A DNA stretch of 64,000 nt from Ephydatia muelleri (Eukaryota > Porifera > Demospongiae > Spongillida > Spongillidae), in assembly GCA_013339895.1 (NCBI GenBank), contig JABACO010000016.1:3491767-3555766 (forward strand), written 5' to 3'. Below are positions 12,001-22,894 of the stretch, piece after piece. Numbering within the stretch: position 1 is the first letter of the stretch; every line of letters begins with the position of its first letter. The notes beneath the pieces were generated by a model. The model saw only the letters and a program-made list of their open reading frames with translations, did no database searches and was not told where the DNA came from. Position numbers and translations under genes: made by a program.

Positions 12001-15000
12001 TTTCGAAACGCGTTCTATTTAAAGCACTGCTGATACTCGTAACGTTATACCTTTGTTACTATACAGACGCTTATTCTTGTACTCGTAGACAAAATTATTC
12101 GTGTACGCAGCTGACAATGATGAATGGAAGTGTCTACAACAGCGTAATTTCATACAAAAAGTATAGCGATATGGACACTGGCTCTAGGTTGTTGATGTCT
12201 GAAGTGCCAGTTCGGAGTACAATTCTTTGCCAGCATTCATTCTGTCTTCGTCAACTGAGCTAACAGTGGGTAGTCTTTCAATTCTCTGGCATTCATCACA
12301 GATCTTTGTCATTAAAAATTGCAGTGTCCTTTCATGCTGTCTTCCCATTGATGTTCTTGTAAGATCATTTTTTGCCCTTTTCATCATCTTGATTTTGTGC
12401 CGTAGGCCATCAAGCTGTACTATTTCGTTCCTACATGTAACACCTAGAAAACAACAAATTGTTCATCAGTTTTGGTTTTGAAGTGTTTTTTTGTAATACT
12501 GCTGTCCATTCTGTGTTAGGTGGTTGTGGATAAACTGAAGTTGAAGAGGACTGCATATGCGGAACTGAGAGGACTGGACAAGTGGAACTGAAGAGGACTG
12601 GACAGGTAGAACTGAAGAGGACTGGACAAGGGGAACTGAAGAGGACTGGACAAGTGGAACTGAGAGGACTGGACAGGTGGAACTAAAGAGGACTGGACAG
12701 GTAAAACTGTAGAGGACTGGACACGTGGAACTGAAGAGGACTGGACACGTGGAACTGTAGAAGACTGGACACATGGAACTGAAGAGGACTGGACACATGG
12801 AACTGAAGAGGACTGGACACGTGGAACTGAAGAGGACTGGACACGTGGAACTGTAGAGGACTGGACACGTGGAACTGAAGAGGACTGGACAGGTGGAACC
12901 ATTAACCATTATTGCAGACAGCTCCTTGATTGCGGTCCTCGCAAAACCACAGTCAACAAAGATTGAACTCATGAATCTATGTGAGCAAGTTGTAATTGCG
13001 TAAGGACTAGACTACTTGGCATTATTATGTGTGTAGCGAGGGGGGGGGGGGGGGCATGTGTCTATGAATACTTGGCATTATTGTGCCGATTGTGTGTGTG
13101 AGGGTGTGTACGTGTATCCACACATTGCTACATGTCAGTATGTACAATATCTATGGAACAGTTTTTTGCCATACTGTATGTTTGTGTTTATGCAAACGAT
13201 TGATGTTGTATATTATACACATGTATATAAATTGAGTGTGTACATTTCATGTGTGTGAGCACATGCATTTGAATTGCACGTGACCACAAGCATTCACATT
13301 AATATATTTGCTTTTGGGGTGTGGGGGCATCCATGTGTGCGTATGACAGCATGTGAGTGCTGTCTTAATTTGAATTTTTCCCCCTCTCCACAGACAGATT
13401 GCAAGACATCAAATCTTGCGATGCTATGTATTTGCGATAAATTGGGTATTGGCAGAGGCACATGCATGCGTTTTAAATGTTCTGATCTGCAGTATGTATG
13501 GATGGCTGGTGTATTCCTTTCCTCTCCCCCCCCCCCCCCCCGCCCCTCTGAAGACATTGAATCTTGTTATTGTTTGTTTTTGTTGTTTTGTTTTGTTTTT
13601 TGAGGTCTTGTGATCACTATGTTTATCATTATCTGATGTCGCGTGAGCTGCTTGTCTGTCTAAACATGTAAGCGCATGATACATGCTTTTCAAGCTACTA
13701 GTCGAGACTAAGAGTAAAAATTAAATAATCTACGGTTGCATTTCATACAGTACATAGAGAAGTAACGTAGGGATGCAAAATGGGGTGCAGTTCCTTACGA
13801 TGCGTGAACATAAATCACTTTCCTGTAAATTGAGTGTTGAGTCTTATCGTACCCGTGTTAACCGTGCGCATGTGCTCTGCTCGTAGTTGCCAGGATACGG
13901 CAGGCGCGCGACAATGGCTGTGTTTATTTTCCATTCCTTCCTTACAGCAAGGAAAAAGAATGGCTAAAATTATTTTGAATACACCTAAATTTGTACAACG
14001 TAGTACTCTTTTAAGATTGTGCCAGGTGTAAGACAAATACTATTTGGATCAGCCTTGAAAAATTTGTGATTGAACTGGTTTTAAACTTTGCGGGATTTTT
14101 TTCTCTTCGTAAAAGAGTTGGGATTTGGGAAATCCTACTGACAAATGAAAAGTACTCATTAGTTAGAGTGTATATCTAAAACATGATAACTAAAACGCCC
14201 CGGCTTCACTGCCGTATTATTGGCTGAACTAAATATTCCATCATTAAGCCTGTTACACGCTCACGTGATGTGATTATGTAACCATGACGATTATAAAATT
14301 CTGCGTGGCAAATACTTTAATTTGATACCATACTTGAGCATGTATGTTGTAAGGCTCGTGAGCAATGAGCAAAAGTTTAAATGAACTGCCTTAACTCCCT
14401 GAGAAGCCTGAAATTGGGATGTCTTCTTTTTGGATGCTCCGAAAATACTTCCAAAGTACTTCAGGCTAAAGACATCACAATGCAAGAGGCTGTCAGCGCA
14501 ATTTCTGTAACACAATCATTTTATAAACGTCAGATGCAAGATGAAGCGTTTAATACTTTTTTTGATCGTGTTGAGCAGGATTGGTAGTTTAGTGTTATGT
14601 ACACTTTGCCAAAGGTGCAGACCTTACAATTCTGTGAGATACCAATGCCTCCATTTACCAAAGACAAGCAGTGGCATGGTGGGTAGGACAAGCTGTTTAT
14701 TCACAATAATTGATTGCATTCCTCAGATTCTACCCAGTGGCAGATCCAGGGGGGGTCTAAAGACCCACCCCCCTCCTCGGCCAGACCAGTTATGAACTAT
14801 GGATAATTAAATACACAATTGACACGTTCTAAATGAAGCGTTCAAAGAGCAAAAAAAATTAAAGAATCATGGGATGGGTTAACAATTGATGTAGTTTTTT
14901 GTGAGAATCAGTAAGTATGGTTTCCTTTAAAGGTGATCGTACACAATAACTTTTACTTCCTAGATCTAATGCTAGTGGCGCTACGATTCCCACAGACATG

Positions 15001-16018
15001 GCTAGCTGTTCAAGCAAAACATCACCCCAGACCATAGCTGAAAACAACACTGTGCACGCTATGATATCTGAATCCTGCACAACACAGTCGCTAGTCGAAG
15101 TGCGCACTAGTACACCAGGCGAAGCTAGCATGACAGACACAGTGAGCACAACACTGCCTGCAGCTGCCACCTATCATATATGCAGGCAATCAAATTTGAC
15201 GCTGTCACTGAATACGAATTATTCCGCCTACACTGTATCGGCTCCAAGCTATACACTGAAGGGTGCCATTCTAACATGCTGAACAATTTGCTGCACTATC
15301 ATGGGATGAGTGCTAGCTTTCCTTTCAACAAACATCTCTGTTATAAACAATTAATCGCTAACTCATCGGCTGGGCATGCCCGCGTTATCAGAACTTTGAT
15401 CTACATGTGGGCAACGAAAGGGCACACCTCTTCTGGGAAATTAAATGGAGGCCTTGCACATGAACTGTCAACGTGTTATCTTGCCAACTCCACATTGAAA
15501 CTAAAGTATTGCTATGATTTACACGTACAGAAGCTGAAGTATACTTTATAAATAGCAGCGCATAAACCGGAAGCGACATTTGTTACCTGTTGATTAAAAT
15601 CGTTCAACTCTCCACACACTTGCTCTGAGCCTTCTGATGCCCCGCTCCCCTTTCTCCTAACCTTCACAGCTGGCTCTGTTCCGCCACCTTCCTCTGCTGA
15701 TCTACGCTTCCGCAGGTTAAGGCTTCCATCTTTGTCCTGGTCACTTGGCGTGACAGACGGAGCACCGGGCGTCGCTCCACTTCCACTGGGTTCCAACGTG
15801 ACCTGGCCATCACTGCCACCTTGAGCAGGCTTCGGTAATTCTGTAAAGAAGCCACACCGTTTGGTTTTGTAGTCACACAGCGACTATAACGACTTACCTT
15901 CGGGGTCCACGCGCTGCTTCTTATTACGCTGAGCGCCACACTCTGGGCAAAACTTTGATCGAATAGGGATTTCTTCACTGCATTTTTCACAGACGCAGGT
16001 CTCCTGTTTGTTCGACAT
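200..16018 (-). CDS. Probable second RNF213-like gene: zinc-ribbon and disordered N-terminal exons, 3' end outside window
   Basis: Exon 1 (15898-16018) starts at ATG 16016-16018 and encodes a zinc ribbon, CEKC (residues 10-13) and CPEC (24-27), then basic residues. Exon 2 (15587-15840) joins in phase 1. Exons 6914-7552, 4907-5212, 3695-3874, 2996-3169 and about 200-288 follow, the middle four all phase 0 at both ends. The protein is low-complexity, rich in Ser, Asp, Gln and Asn, with repeats such as GAQ and DLKS(R/K)IQA. Human RNF213 also starts with a zinc ribbon (CPSC...CSQC) followed by several hundred disordered residues, so a tandem RNF213-like paralogue is the best guess. The AAA part would lie left of position 1. 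Another zinc-ribbon gene cannot be excluded, and linking exons 3-7 to exons 1-2 rests on strand, phase and composition. Confidence 0.6.
2996..3874 (-). CDS. Two disordered exons of the zinc-ribbon gene
   Basis: Exon 3695-3874 is 60 codons (NEGATGINLQCEINNTSS...) between TGTAG and GTAAGT. Exon 2996-3169 is 58 codons (GGGMEGRNTRVESDDE...) between TGCAG and GTATGT. Both are phase 0-0, low-complexity and polar, and continue the reading direction of the exons to the right. No domain is recognisable. Confidence 0.6.
4907..5212 (-). CDS. Disordered exon of the zinc-ribbon gene
   Basis: A 102-codon exon, phase 0 at both ends, between CAG (5213-5215) and GTAAGG (4901-4906 on the plus strand as ccttac). 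It encodes a Ser/Thr/Asp-rich peptide with a short His run (VHVHHLD). Composition matches the neighbouring exons at 3695-3874 and 6914-7552. Confidence 0.65.
5460..6518. repeat. Long foldback MITE with poly-C core
   Basis: Inverted arms of roughly 420 bp (5460-5883 and 6095-6518) end TACCGTAAAGTACCG / CGGTACTTTACGGTA, flanked by TA, as in Tc1/mariner-type MITEs. The arms share ccatttaccttgtacg, gttcagaacagccatatcg and other blocks. The middle holds a C run of about 33 bases (6031-6063). It lies in the intron between exons 4907-5212 and 6914-7552 of the zinc-ribbon gene. Frames inside it are shadows of the palindrome. Confidence 0.85.
6914..7552 (-). CDS. Large disordered exon of the zinc-ribbon gene
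   Basis: A 213-codon exon bounded by CAG at 7553-7555 and GTATGTG after GGAGAG at 6914. It is phase 0 on both sides. The peptide carries imperfect repeats: DSRNGAQ / DSRIGAQ / DSQNGAQ, and DLKSRIQAYFRKG / DLKSKIQAARENG, plus DQKG twice. It has no domain and is predicted to be unstructured. The opposite-strand frame at 7238-7540 is a shadow. Confidence 0.72.
8694..9547. repeat. Nested foldback (inverted-repeat) element
   Basis: Arms 8694-8950 and 9291-9547 are inverted copies about 257 bp long with only a few mismatches, ending GGGTCAATCCACCTC / GAGGTGGATTGACCC. The spacer contains a second perfect inverted repeat (9199-9237 and 9253-9291, agtgggttacataacattcc type), so the structure is nested. 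GAAA flanks both ends and may be a target duplication. No coding capacity. It lies in intron 2 of the zinc-ribbon gene. Confidence 0.88.
12185..12446 (-). CDS. Possible terminal exon of an unknown helical protein
   Basis: After ATGTAG on the minus strand, an open frame encodes NEIVQLDGLRHKIKMMKRAK and continues to a stop at about 12185, some 80 residues, mostly helical with a QFLMTKICDECQRIE stretch. A start-containing piece at about 12905-12970 (SSIFVDCGFARTAIKELSAI) lies upstream beyond the minisatellite. It may be a remnant carried by the inserted block. No family was recognised. Confidence 0.3.
12541..12900 (-). repeat. 24-bp minisatellite, about 14-15 units
   Basis: Units of the type ggaactgaagaggactggac plus 4 bases, with 21-bp variants that lack one aga triplet. 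Since the unit is a multiple of three and has no stop, the minus strand is open in all three frames (CPVLFSST, VQSSSVPR and SSPLQFHV repeats). A 168-codon minus frame at 12466-12972 crosses the whole array, but this is expected from the repeat and is not evidence of a gene. Confidence 0.9.
14998..15551 (+). other. Unrecognised plus-strand open frames
   Basis: Two overlapping frames, 14998-15282 (94 codons, Thr/Ser-rich) and 15180-15551 (123 codons; MQAIKFDAVTEYELFRLHCI...). Neither has a recognisable domain. They overlap the downstream side of exon 2 of the opposite-strand zinc-ribbon gene by position only (exon starts 15587). They could be transposon debris or chance. Confidence 0.25.
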
Positions 16019-18637
16019 TCTTACCGAGTTGCTCGGCAGGGAGCTTTCATGTCGAAAGAGGTCTGGACTGGGAACGAAGGCTTATAAAATTGTGATGAAA
16101 GTAGACGTCACGACCGTTTCAGCAAGGCATTAGATAACTATACCGTAAATGGCTAGGAAACATCTATAAGCGGCGCAATGAGGATCCAGTTATAGTTCTG
16201 TAGCTAGTGATTCCCTTCAAAACTCGATGGATATCAAGGGTACCATCAAAAATAGCGAACTGTCATAATTTAGCCATAGGTGTATATAATCTATGATTTA
16301 GCTTTGCAACTTGAACATTTTGGTTAAGAATGCTTCTAATAAAATTGGAACATGAGATTTTTGTGCACCTGTTTATGTTACAGCCCATTCAAAATATGTG
16401 CACGTATTAACTGTGTTGTCGAAAAACAGTATTTTTTTTTTTTTAATACTTTTCCGTATAAGTAAGTACATGACTTTTTTCATGTTTGGTTGAATTTTTC
16501 CAGAAAAATATCAGTTATCAAAATGACGACGATCTAACCATTTCATATCATTTGCACGTAGTTCCGTATAAGCGCGCATCATTTTTCACTATATCCGAAG
16601 AGTTCAGAAGCTTTGACGATCCATATCCAGAAATTCCAATACATCGAGAGGACATCAATGCATTTTAAGTCGAAAGTATTTTCCGATTACATCAGTGGAT
16701 AGAGAAAAATCGTATATACATTTTATGGCATTTGCACTGAAAGGAACAGTACTAACAATTGTCAAAGAAAAAGTAATTAGTACTTGCGGTCGCGGTCATT
16801 ACGTAATGTAGTAAGTCGTGCTTTACGTCACGAACTATAGTAGTTTACTAATGTAAGCACGCGATCTCAGAACGGTCCTCAACACCTATAACCATTTGCA
16901 AAAATGCTTCTATGAGTAGGAGGTGGCAACTGAGCTTTATAGCTGCGCCTCAGCCTGTCTTTGATCAACCGACACACGTTCAATCCTGGCCCGCTTCTAC
17001 TAGTACCGGTATCCTGAACGGAACAACATATAAATATTGTAATCTGGCGTAACATACCCTCCGTAAAATAAACGTGGCTGTGCTACGCCAGACTGGCGTG
17101 TAAGTGTGTCTCATTTTTGCTGCACCATGGCCACGCATCAAACGTTGAACTGGTTGATATTTCTGTTATTCCGGCTGGCTGGCATCTGCATGCAGATATC
17201 TATTACGGGCTTCCGGTCACACGACTCAGTCTTGGACAAACTTTTGACTTCCTCAGCAGTTCGAGCTTCCACTGTTGCCATGGCCAGATGCACGGAGGAC
17301 CTTACACATTATGCACATGGTCGGTCTTTAGATATAGACTCATTACTGTATGCACCACGGCACTCCGACACTGGACCATGTACTTAGGTCTACTTCGTAC
17401 ATATAAGTAGAGAACATTGTTTCAATCCTGTGTTGCGTGTGAATCGGTGAATTACACCATAGATAGAATAAAGTAGACTTTACTATCTATGATTGATTAC
17501 ACGCAGGAGCTCGCTGGACTTTTTTACTCTTCCAGTTCAAAGAAAGGTTGATTGTCTTTGATTGCGTTGTGTAAACTTACCACGGGTACGCGAGTTGTGC
17601 CAATTGAGCGTTCCGTCTGTACACAAAGTCAAAACTAATGTTCAAAAACATGTATGCATGCAAAAATGACTAACCCGCCATGAAGGAGCAGCTGTCTACC
17701 ATTGTATTTGCTGAATACCTAAACTGCAGATGGAGTTCTTATCTAGTCACCAGGATTAACAGCACAGCGCACCTGGCTGGATTTGCACAAATCATCCATA
17801 ACCAACCGTTTCAGGCTCTCAAGCGACTGAAAAGTTTATAGCATATGTCGTTAATCTCGTTATCTAACAGAAATTGTAACGTAACCACCTTGACCACTAT
17901 TAATAATACTGATATAATCTGGAGTTCTACCAACAGCCTCAAGGTCGGTTCTCAAACAGCCTCTCCCCCTACTATAGGCTTAGTTATTTCTCCAAGGCGT
18001 CTTCTCAATGGCCTCTCTCCTCTCCTAACCACAGTACCTCCAACAGTCAAACACAAATGCACATCATTTGTGAACACCCATAGCACACTCTTAAAACTAT
18101 AAAGCCTCAGACAGTACTTCCGTCAGACCTTCAAACGATGATCCCCTTCCCTTGTGCGCTCCCCGAGTCCAGTCTCGTCAGAGTTCGATCGGTTAAAAAT
18201 GATCCACTTTGTCAACCTACGATAATGTGCATTGGCAAGTGTAACATTATGTAAACTTACCACGGGTGCAGACCTTTCAGTTGTGGCTAGATAAGAACTC
18301 CACCTGAACACAACAGCAAATAAAAAGGTGAGACAGTCGCTCCTTCATAACAGAAATTCTTGGCGATGTATATATACATGTTTTGAACACCAATTTTGAC
18401 TTTGTGCATAGATGGAGCGCTCAATTGACAGCGACCCGGCTCTCGACACGCAAATCAATCACAAGTAGCAACTCAACGCATTTTTTCAGGCTCTCAAGCG
18501 GTATGTTTGTTTTTTTTTTTTTTTTGTTTGGAATACCTGTATGGGGAGATCTACCAGACTATCCTTATCTAACAGAAATCGTAAGGTCTGCACACGTGGT
18601 AGAGTTTATGTAGTACAAAACCACCGATCTGACCCTT
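16019..18637. other. Region upstream of the zinc-ribbon gene, no gene seen
   Basis: The promoter of the minus-strand zinc-ribbon gene must lie here, just right of 16018, but no clear TATA or initiator was picked out. Degenerate repeats occur: gtaaacttaccacggg at about 17571 and 18249, tttcaggctctcaagcg at 17809 and 18483, and ttatctaacagaaat at 17860 and 18564. They suggest an old duplicated repeat. Short frames near 17.1-17.4 kb show no family features. Confidence 0.5.
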
Positions 18638-18639
18638 TC

Positions 18640-18830
18640 AGATGTAATCTGGAGGCTGTATACACCCAGCCCAACTCCAAACACTTTGGGTCATTGATTT
18701 ATGCTTTCTGGTCTCAGCCTCCTTTGCTGCAGCCCCTTCAGACAGGTTTATTGCTGTTAGGATTGAAGGAATTAAGGGAGAGGTCACTGTGATGTCAAAG
18801 GCAGCATGTTTCCCAATTGAAAGTACTGTA
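18640..18830 (-). pseudogene. Retroelement C-terminal fragment, minus copy
   Basis: On the opposite strand, facing the copy at 18860-19240, is KHAAFDITVTSPL...LSEGAAAKEAETRKH and then VWSWAGCIQ, the same domain in diverged form. The two copies meet near 18.84 kb, with an intact stop-free minus frame at 18638-19117 crossing the junction. This is an inverted pair of the same retroelement end. Confidence 0.55.
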
Positions 18831-18859
18831 CATCCGCTGGCCATAATAATAATTCCGGT

Positions 18860-19240
18860 TGGGAATAACCTCACATTGGACAACTCCCGCCCGGCTGACG
18901 TCTTGGTGGGCAATTGGGATAGGGGGAAACCTGCCACATTTGACTTTACAGTTTCTTCTCCCCTATCATCTGCCATCTTATCTGAGGCTAGTGCTAACAC
19001 AGGTGCAGCTGCCCGATCAGCAAGCACAGAGCTAATGATGTGAAGTGTACTGAGCTGGGCTGGTCCTGTGTTCCACTTGCCGTGGAGACCTATGGAGCCT
19101 GGGGTGATGAGGCACAATGCACCTTTAATTTTCTCACCTGGCTTCTCTTCTCTCTGTGGGATCTGCTTGGCCCAAGGGTAAGGTACTATCTGACATTTAT
19201 GGCCATCTTAACTTCCGTGCCACTGCAAGAGCTATGCTAA
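18860..19240 (+). pseudogene. Retroelement C-terminal fragment, plus copy
   Basis: Fragments SRPADVLVGNWDRGKPATFD and FTVSSPLSSAILSEA (18885-19000), then CTELGWSCVPLAVETYGAWG (19043-19105), in two frames. The pattern ADV..P.W..G.PA..D.TV.SPL followed by LGW..IPL.VET.G.WG is the C-terminal, endonuclease-like part of a reverse-transcriptase polyprotein family common in invertebrates. The reverse transcriptase itself is not seen. Stops and frame changes make it non-functional. Confidence 0.62.
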
Positions 19241-19719
19241 CCAGGTCTCCACCAATCCTGGCTCAGCTGGACAGTGGTTAGATGCATGTTGTGTTAGTTC
19301 CATAGTCATGTATCATTGTTGTATATGTATGGTACCAATATGTATGAGTTGTTAGTTATAAATATCTTGCAGAAATTATAAAATTGAGCTGTTATTATTA
19401 TTACGTCAAGTTATGCAATTACGTTAACGCCGATGCTTATTAATTTTTCCAAATGGGGCCGGGAACGAGCGAAGGTGTTGCAAGAGTGCACCATATATGG
19501 CATTTCCGCGTAATAATCATTGAATCATGAGTACCAGTGACTACTATAATATAAATCCTCCAAGAACCGATAGGTTGAGGTACAAAATATGTTTCCACTA
19601 CAGTAAAACACATTGGTGTATAATGGACTAGAATCTGTTGCCGCAAGTGAAAAATCCATCACGAGTCAAGATTTATAGCTGGTGGAATACTTTAATTAGG
19701 TCAGCATTTTACGTACTTG

Positions 19720-22567
19720 TCTACTTTTTAGAATCTAAGACAGAGGATACTGAGCAACAAGATTCCGTTGCCGCAAGTGAAGTATCATCTTGGAGTAAGT
19801 ATCATAATTATCAAGTACAGGTTTTTGCTGTACATAATTAATAGTCCGTATTCTTGAATATTTTATAAAAACGGATCACGGATAAATAACAACAAAATCA
19901 TATTATATCTTCCTAAATATGCACAACAGAAATCATGTGATGGAATCTCAGAAACATAAAACGTAACTTCTACAACTTTGGTACCGCTCATTTATCATAT
20001 GCTACAAGCCAAAGTGAGCCGGTACGAAATAGAGAAGTTTGTGAAGCTGTGGAGAAGAGACTCCAGAACAGTGCAAACAGCTAAGAAACGCGTGACTAAA
20101 CATCTAAGCAATAATGTCAAATATAACGAGGTCACATATGCTTGCATCCAAAGTGCATGGGAAACAGTTTAAGCCTTGTGGTAAAGGACAGCGCCAAACT
20201 TCGTAAGTGGATTTGGCTTATATGTATATGCTTAAAATATAATTTCTTTTTGCATCATTAATTAAGAACATTCAGGCAGAACTGCCCCATGGAACTGCCT
20301 CTTCGCACGTCTATTATCTAGAGGTCAAAAGTTTCAATCCCAGTCATATCACGAGACGGGTTGGTGTTCGTAGATATAAATACAATGAATTACTGGCTAT
20401 AAAAATTATTTATCTTGATGCATAGAACTTGACAGTTTAAAAAGGTTTTATTCTGTATCACTATTTTACAGTGCTGCACCATATTCAAATTAACACAAGG
20501 TAGCATATGTGCATTATGCGCTTTCAGATGCAGCAAACAATGACTGTGGAAAGCCCACCAACACTGATGACAGCATTGATCTTGAGTCTGAATTAGTCTG
20601 TGATTCCTCAAGTATGTAGGAGCTAGCAGGTGACAACCACAGACTTGTCAATTACTCTGACAAAGTAGAGACAGGTATAAAGGGAGAAAGGGAAAGAAAA
20701 TATGGGTGTGTTGTAAATGCCATCAATCTGATCTTAATTCAGGTGATGATGAGGCTACTGCCAGGTTAAAAGATGAAGCCCAAGGTAAAGTCTGTATGAA
20801 TACAGGAGTGTGCTATATCATTGTTCATGCAGTGAATGCTACAAATGAAGGTAGTGACTAGCTGTGAATGTGGTATGTATGCATACAATTGCATACAATA
20901 AAATGAATCAATATTATCTGATCTTTAATGAAGGTGTCATTGACGTTTGTGATAATCAAGGTGAGGAATTTCAAGGTAAACAAATGCCGGCTGTGTGTGT
21001 GTGTGGGGGGGGGGGGCAGAAGAATGTTATGTGTGGTTATAGAATGTTTCGTGTTTGTATATGGAAGATGCTATGAAGGTAGAAGGTGAAAGAGGATGTG
21101 GTATGAACTCAAGCAATTGCATGTTATAAAATGTTATCAATTTGAATGTTGTTGCGGCTTTAGAGAAAGAAGATACGCAATTTTCAGGTAAATCAATGTT
21201 GGAGTGAGGTGTGTGTTAATCAGAAATTTGAATGTAGTAGATGTGTGTAGTGATATGAAAAGCATGAAGCTCTTGGAGAGTGAGAAAGAAGTTATGTAAA
21301 CCTTAAATTTGTTGGAGGCATTTCTAGGCATAAAATTGCCACCTGCTATTCGGAAGAGAGGTAGGCCCAAAGGCCATGAAACTACAGTAATTGATCTGCC
21401 TCGTAAGGGTTGTACCCAAAGAAACAAACCAAAGCCATTTTGTAAGCTTCATACTTCAGAAGAGATGAATAAGTTGGGGTTTTGTTTTGAAATAAATACA
21501 TGCTAATCAGTGGCACTGTCTGCATGTTTAGTAATTCGGCCTGAAATGGTTCGTAAAGATGGATGTTGTGGCACTTATCAATGGCAAAGAATTGGTCCAA
21601 CATAATGAGGTAGAGCAGTGTCCTGAAATGATTAGTGATGCTGTGTCGGACCAGAGTGTTAACATTCACTCATAAGGAATGCTGCTTGGCAGAAAGTTAC
21701 AGAAGTAGTAAAACATAAATGAGCACTGCATGTATTTTCTTGCCAGACTTGTAACGAAAATGCAGATGAGCACCCATCCATCCTTCGTGACACGTGCCTG
21801 TGCTGGTATCACCTTCATTGTGAGGCTCTGAAATCCCAGCCAAAGACAAAAAATTGATTTTGCAGATTTGATACACAGGATCTGCAAAGGATTGAAGAAA
21901 TGCTTCAGGATACCCACATGACAGCTGCTCATCTCTTGTATGGGAATTAAATAGCTTTTGATATGCATATTTGTGCAATGCAATGGGATGCATTGCTTAT
22001 GATAATTATAGTTGTGCAATGCAATAGAAAAAAAAAGCAATGCATTGGAATTACTTTGCTAATGAAAAGCATAATTGTGCAATGAGAATTAAGTTGATAA
22101 AGCAACGTTTTCCACATTTTCAGGGTTGTCAACTGACCCTTCTTTGTCAAACAAAGCAATTTGAAATCATTACAGGAAATGGTAATGAAATTTTTACCCT
22201 GCTATTAAAATGTGCATCTTTCTTTCCCTTATCCAAATGGCTGTTCAGATTTTGTATGATGGTCACCACTATTTGATAACTATTGTGTACATCAAGGGTG
22301 TTTTGCATCTTTATGACAATGTATCAAAAGGGAGACTGACTGCAATGTTAAAGGAATCAATCACAGCACATTTTGGAAGTATTTTAAAAACCAAAGTACT
22401 AACAATAAATTGTCCATCTGTTCAGCAACAGAAAGAAAGGTCTATGAACTGCATGTGGTGTGTTTGCAGTAGCCTATGCTTACCATACTGCAAGAGGTGA
22501 TGATGTTTCGGAACACAAGTTTGATGAATCCATAATGAGAAGTCACCTCCGAACTGTTACAAAGTAA
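19720..22567 (+). pseudogene. Decayed multicopy gene with PHD-like finger and Ulp1-like cysteine protease
   Basis: Plus-strand pieces in the order expected for an invertebrate transposon-derived family. 19978-20200 has NVKYNEVTYACIQ followed, one frame away, by GKQFKPCGKGQRQTS (a FAR1/MULE-type lead: YACI..GK.F...GKG.R). 21325-21480 has RKRGRPKGHETTVIDLPRK. 21740-21950 has C-x2-C...C.CWYHLHC...KTKN-stop-FCR, a PHD-like finger with the expected Trp codon changed to TGA. 22105-22330 has FPHFQG then GHHYLITIVYIKGVLHLYDN. 22425-22567 has SVQQQ and, after a frameshift, ACGVFAVAYAYHTARGDDVS and FDESIMRSHL, the catalytic Cys region of Ulp1-type proteases. Short exon-like pieces at 19730-19795 and 20745-20785 may belong to it. 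Confidence 0.65.
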
Positions 22568-22754
22568 ACTATCTCAGTGAAACTGTTATTAAATGTAAAT
22601 CCAGTATTATCGTAGTATATGATGCTATACACTTTATCATATGTTATGATACTTCAAAGCAAAAACATTATTATGAGAGAGCATTTCAACATATGGCTAT
22701 AAATGGTAAATGATCAATTATTTCATATCTACTTTTCATTTTAAATGCAGTGTT

Positions 22755-22831
22755 GCTAGCAACAGTTCCCAAGTTCCGGTGTCATCGGCATTACGGTCGA
22801 CCGTAATGGCCAATGGCCCCAGGGAATACCG

Positions 22832-22865
<34 letters not shown>

Positions 22866-22894
22866 ACCCAACTCCTAGGGAATACGGTCCCGGA
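22755..22894. repeat. GC-rich repeat unit R, copy 1
   Basis: gctagcaacagttcccaagt, then an 18-bp perfect palindrome attacggtcgaccgtaat (22790-22807), a 32-base C run (22832-22863) and ggacccaactcctagggaat. The same unit recurs at 23093-23230. Confidence 0.88.

Larger units (their letters stand above)
11680..14360. other. 2.7-kb block splitting the hAT pseudogene
   Basis: The hAT protein stops being readable at about 11660-11680 (GLLAALEKFETF) and resumes at about 14390 (SLKLGCLLFG), the residues expected next. Everything between, including the minisatellite, the minus-strand frames near 12.2-12.97 kb, a G run at 13039 and a C run at about 13527, is therefore inserted (or a very long intron). 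A donor-like CAG|GTAAAA occurs at about 11670. I see no terminal repeats. Confidence 0.6.
10242..14700 (+). pseudogene. Broken hAT-type transposase (TTF finger / DUF4371 type), interrupted
   Basis: Plus-strand fragments of one transposase. 10242-10739 has the TTF-type zinc-finger lead (YQPKQRDILEQFSRKGRHYV, SWYEKHVWKALC). 10845-11100 has IGDEATDVQYSEQLDVSVRY, the DUF4371 core with a DEATD acidic motif. 11100-11660 in another frame has LPVHCLAHCLNLCLQDAGKQ and CPTRWTVRA. 14360-14590 has LKLGCLLFGCSENTSKVLQA and FYKRQMQDEAF. Frames change at least at about 10740 and 11100 and stops intervene. A 2.7-kb foreign block (about 11680-14360) splits it between FETF and LKLG. The final dimerisation domain is absent. 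It is dead, and lies antisense in intron 2 of the zinc-ribbon gene. Confidence 0.87.

Noticed and set aside
12466-12972. 168-codon CPVLFSST repeat protein
   Set aside because: The 24-bp stop-free unit opens all minus frames; no independent evidence for translation.
21666-22040. Minus-strand frames near 21.7-22.0 kb
   Set aside because: Antisense to the recognisable PHD-like pseudogene blocks on the plus strand.
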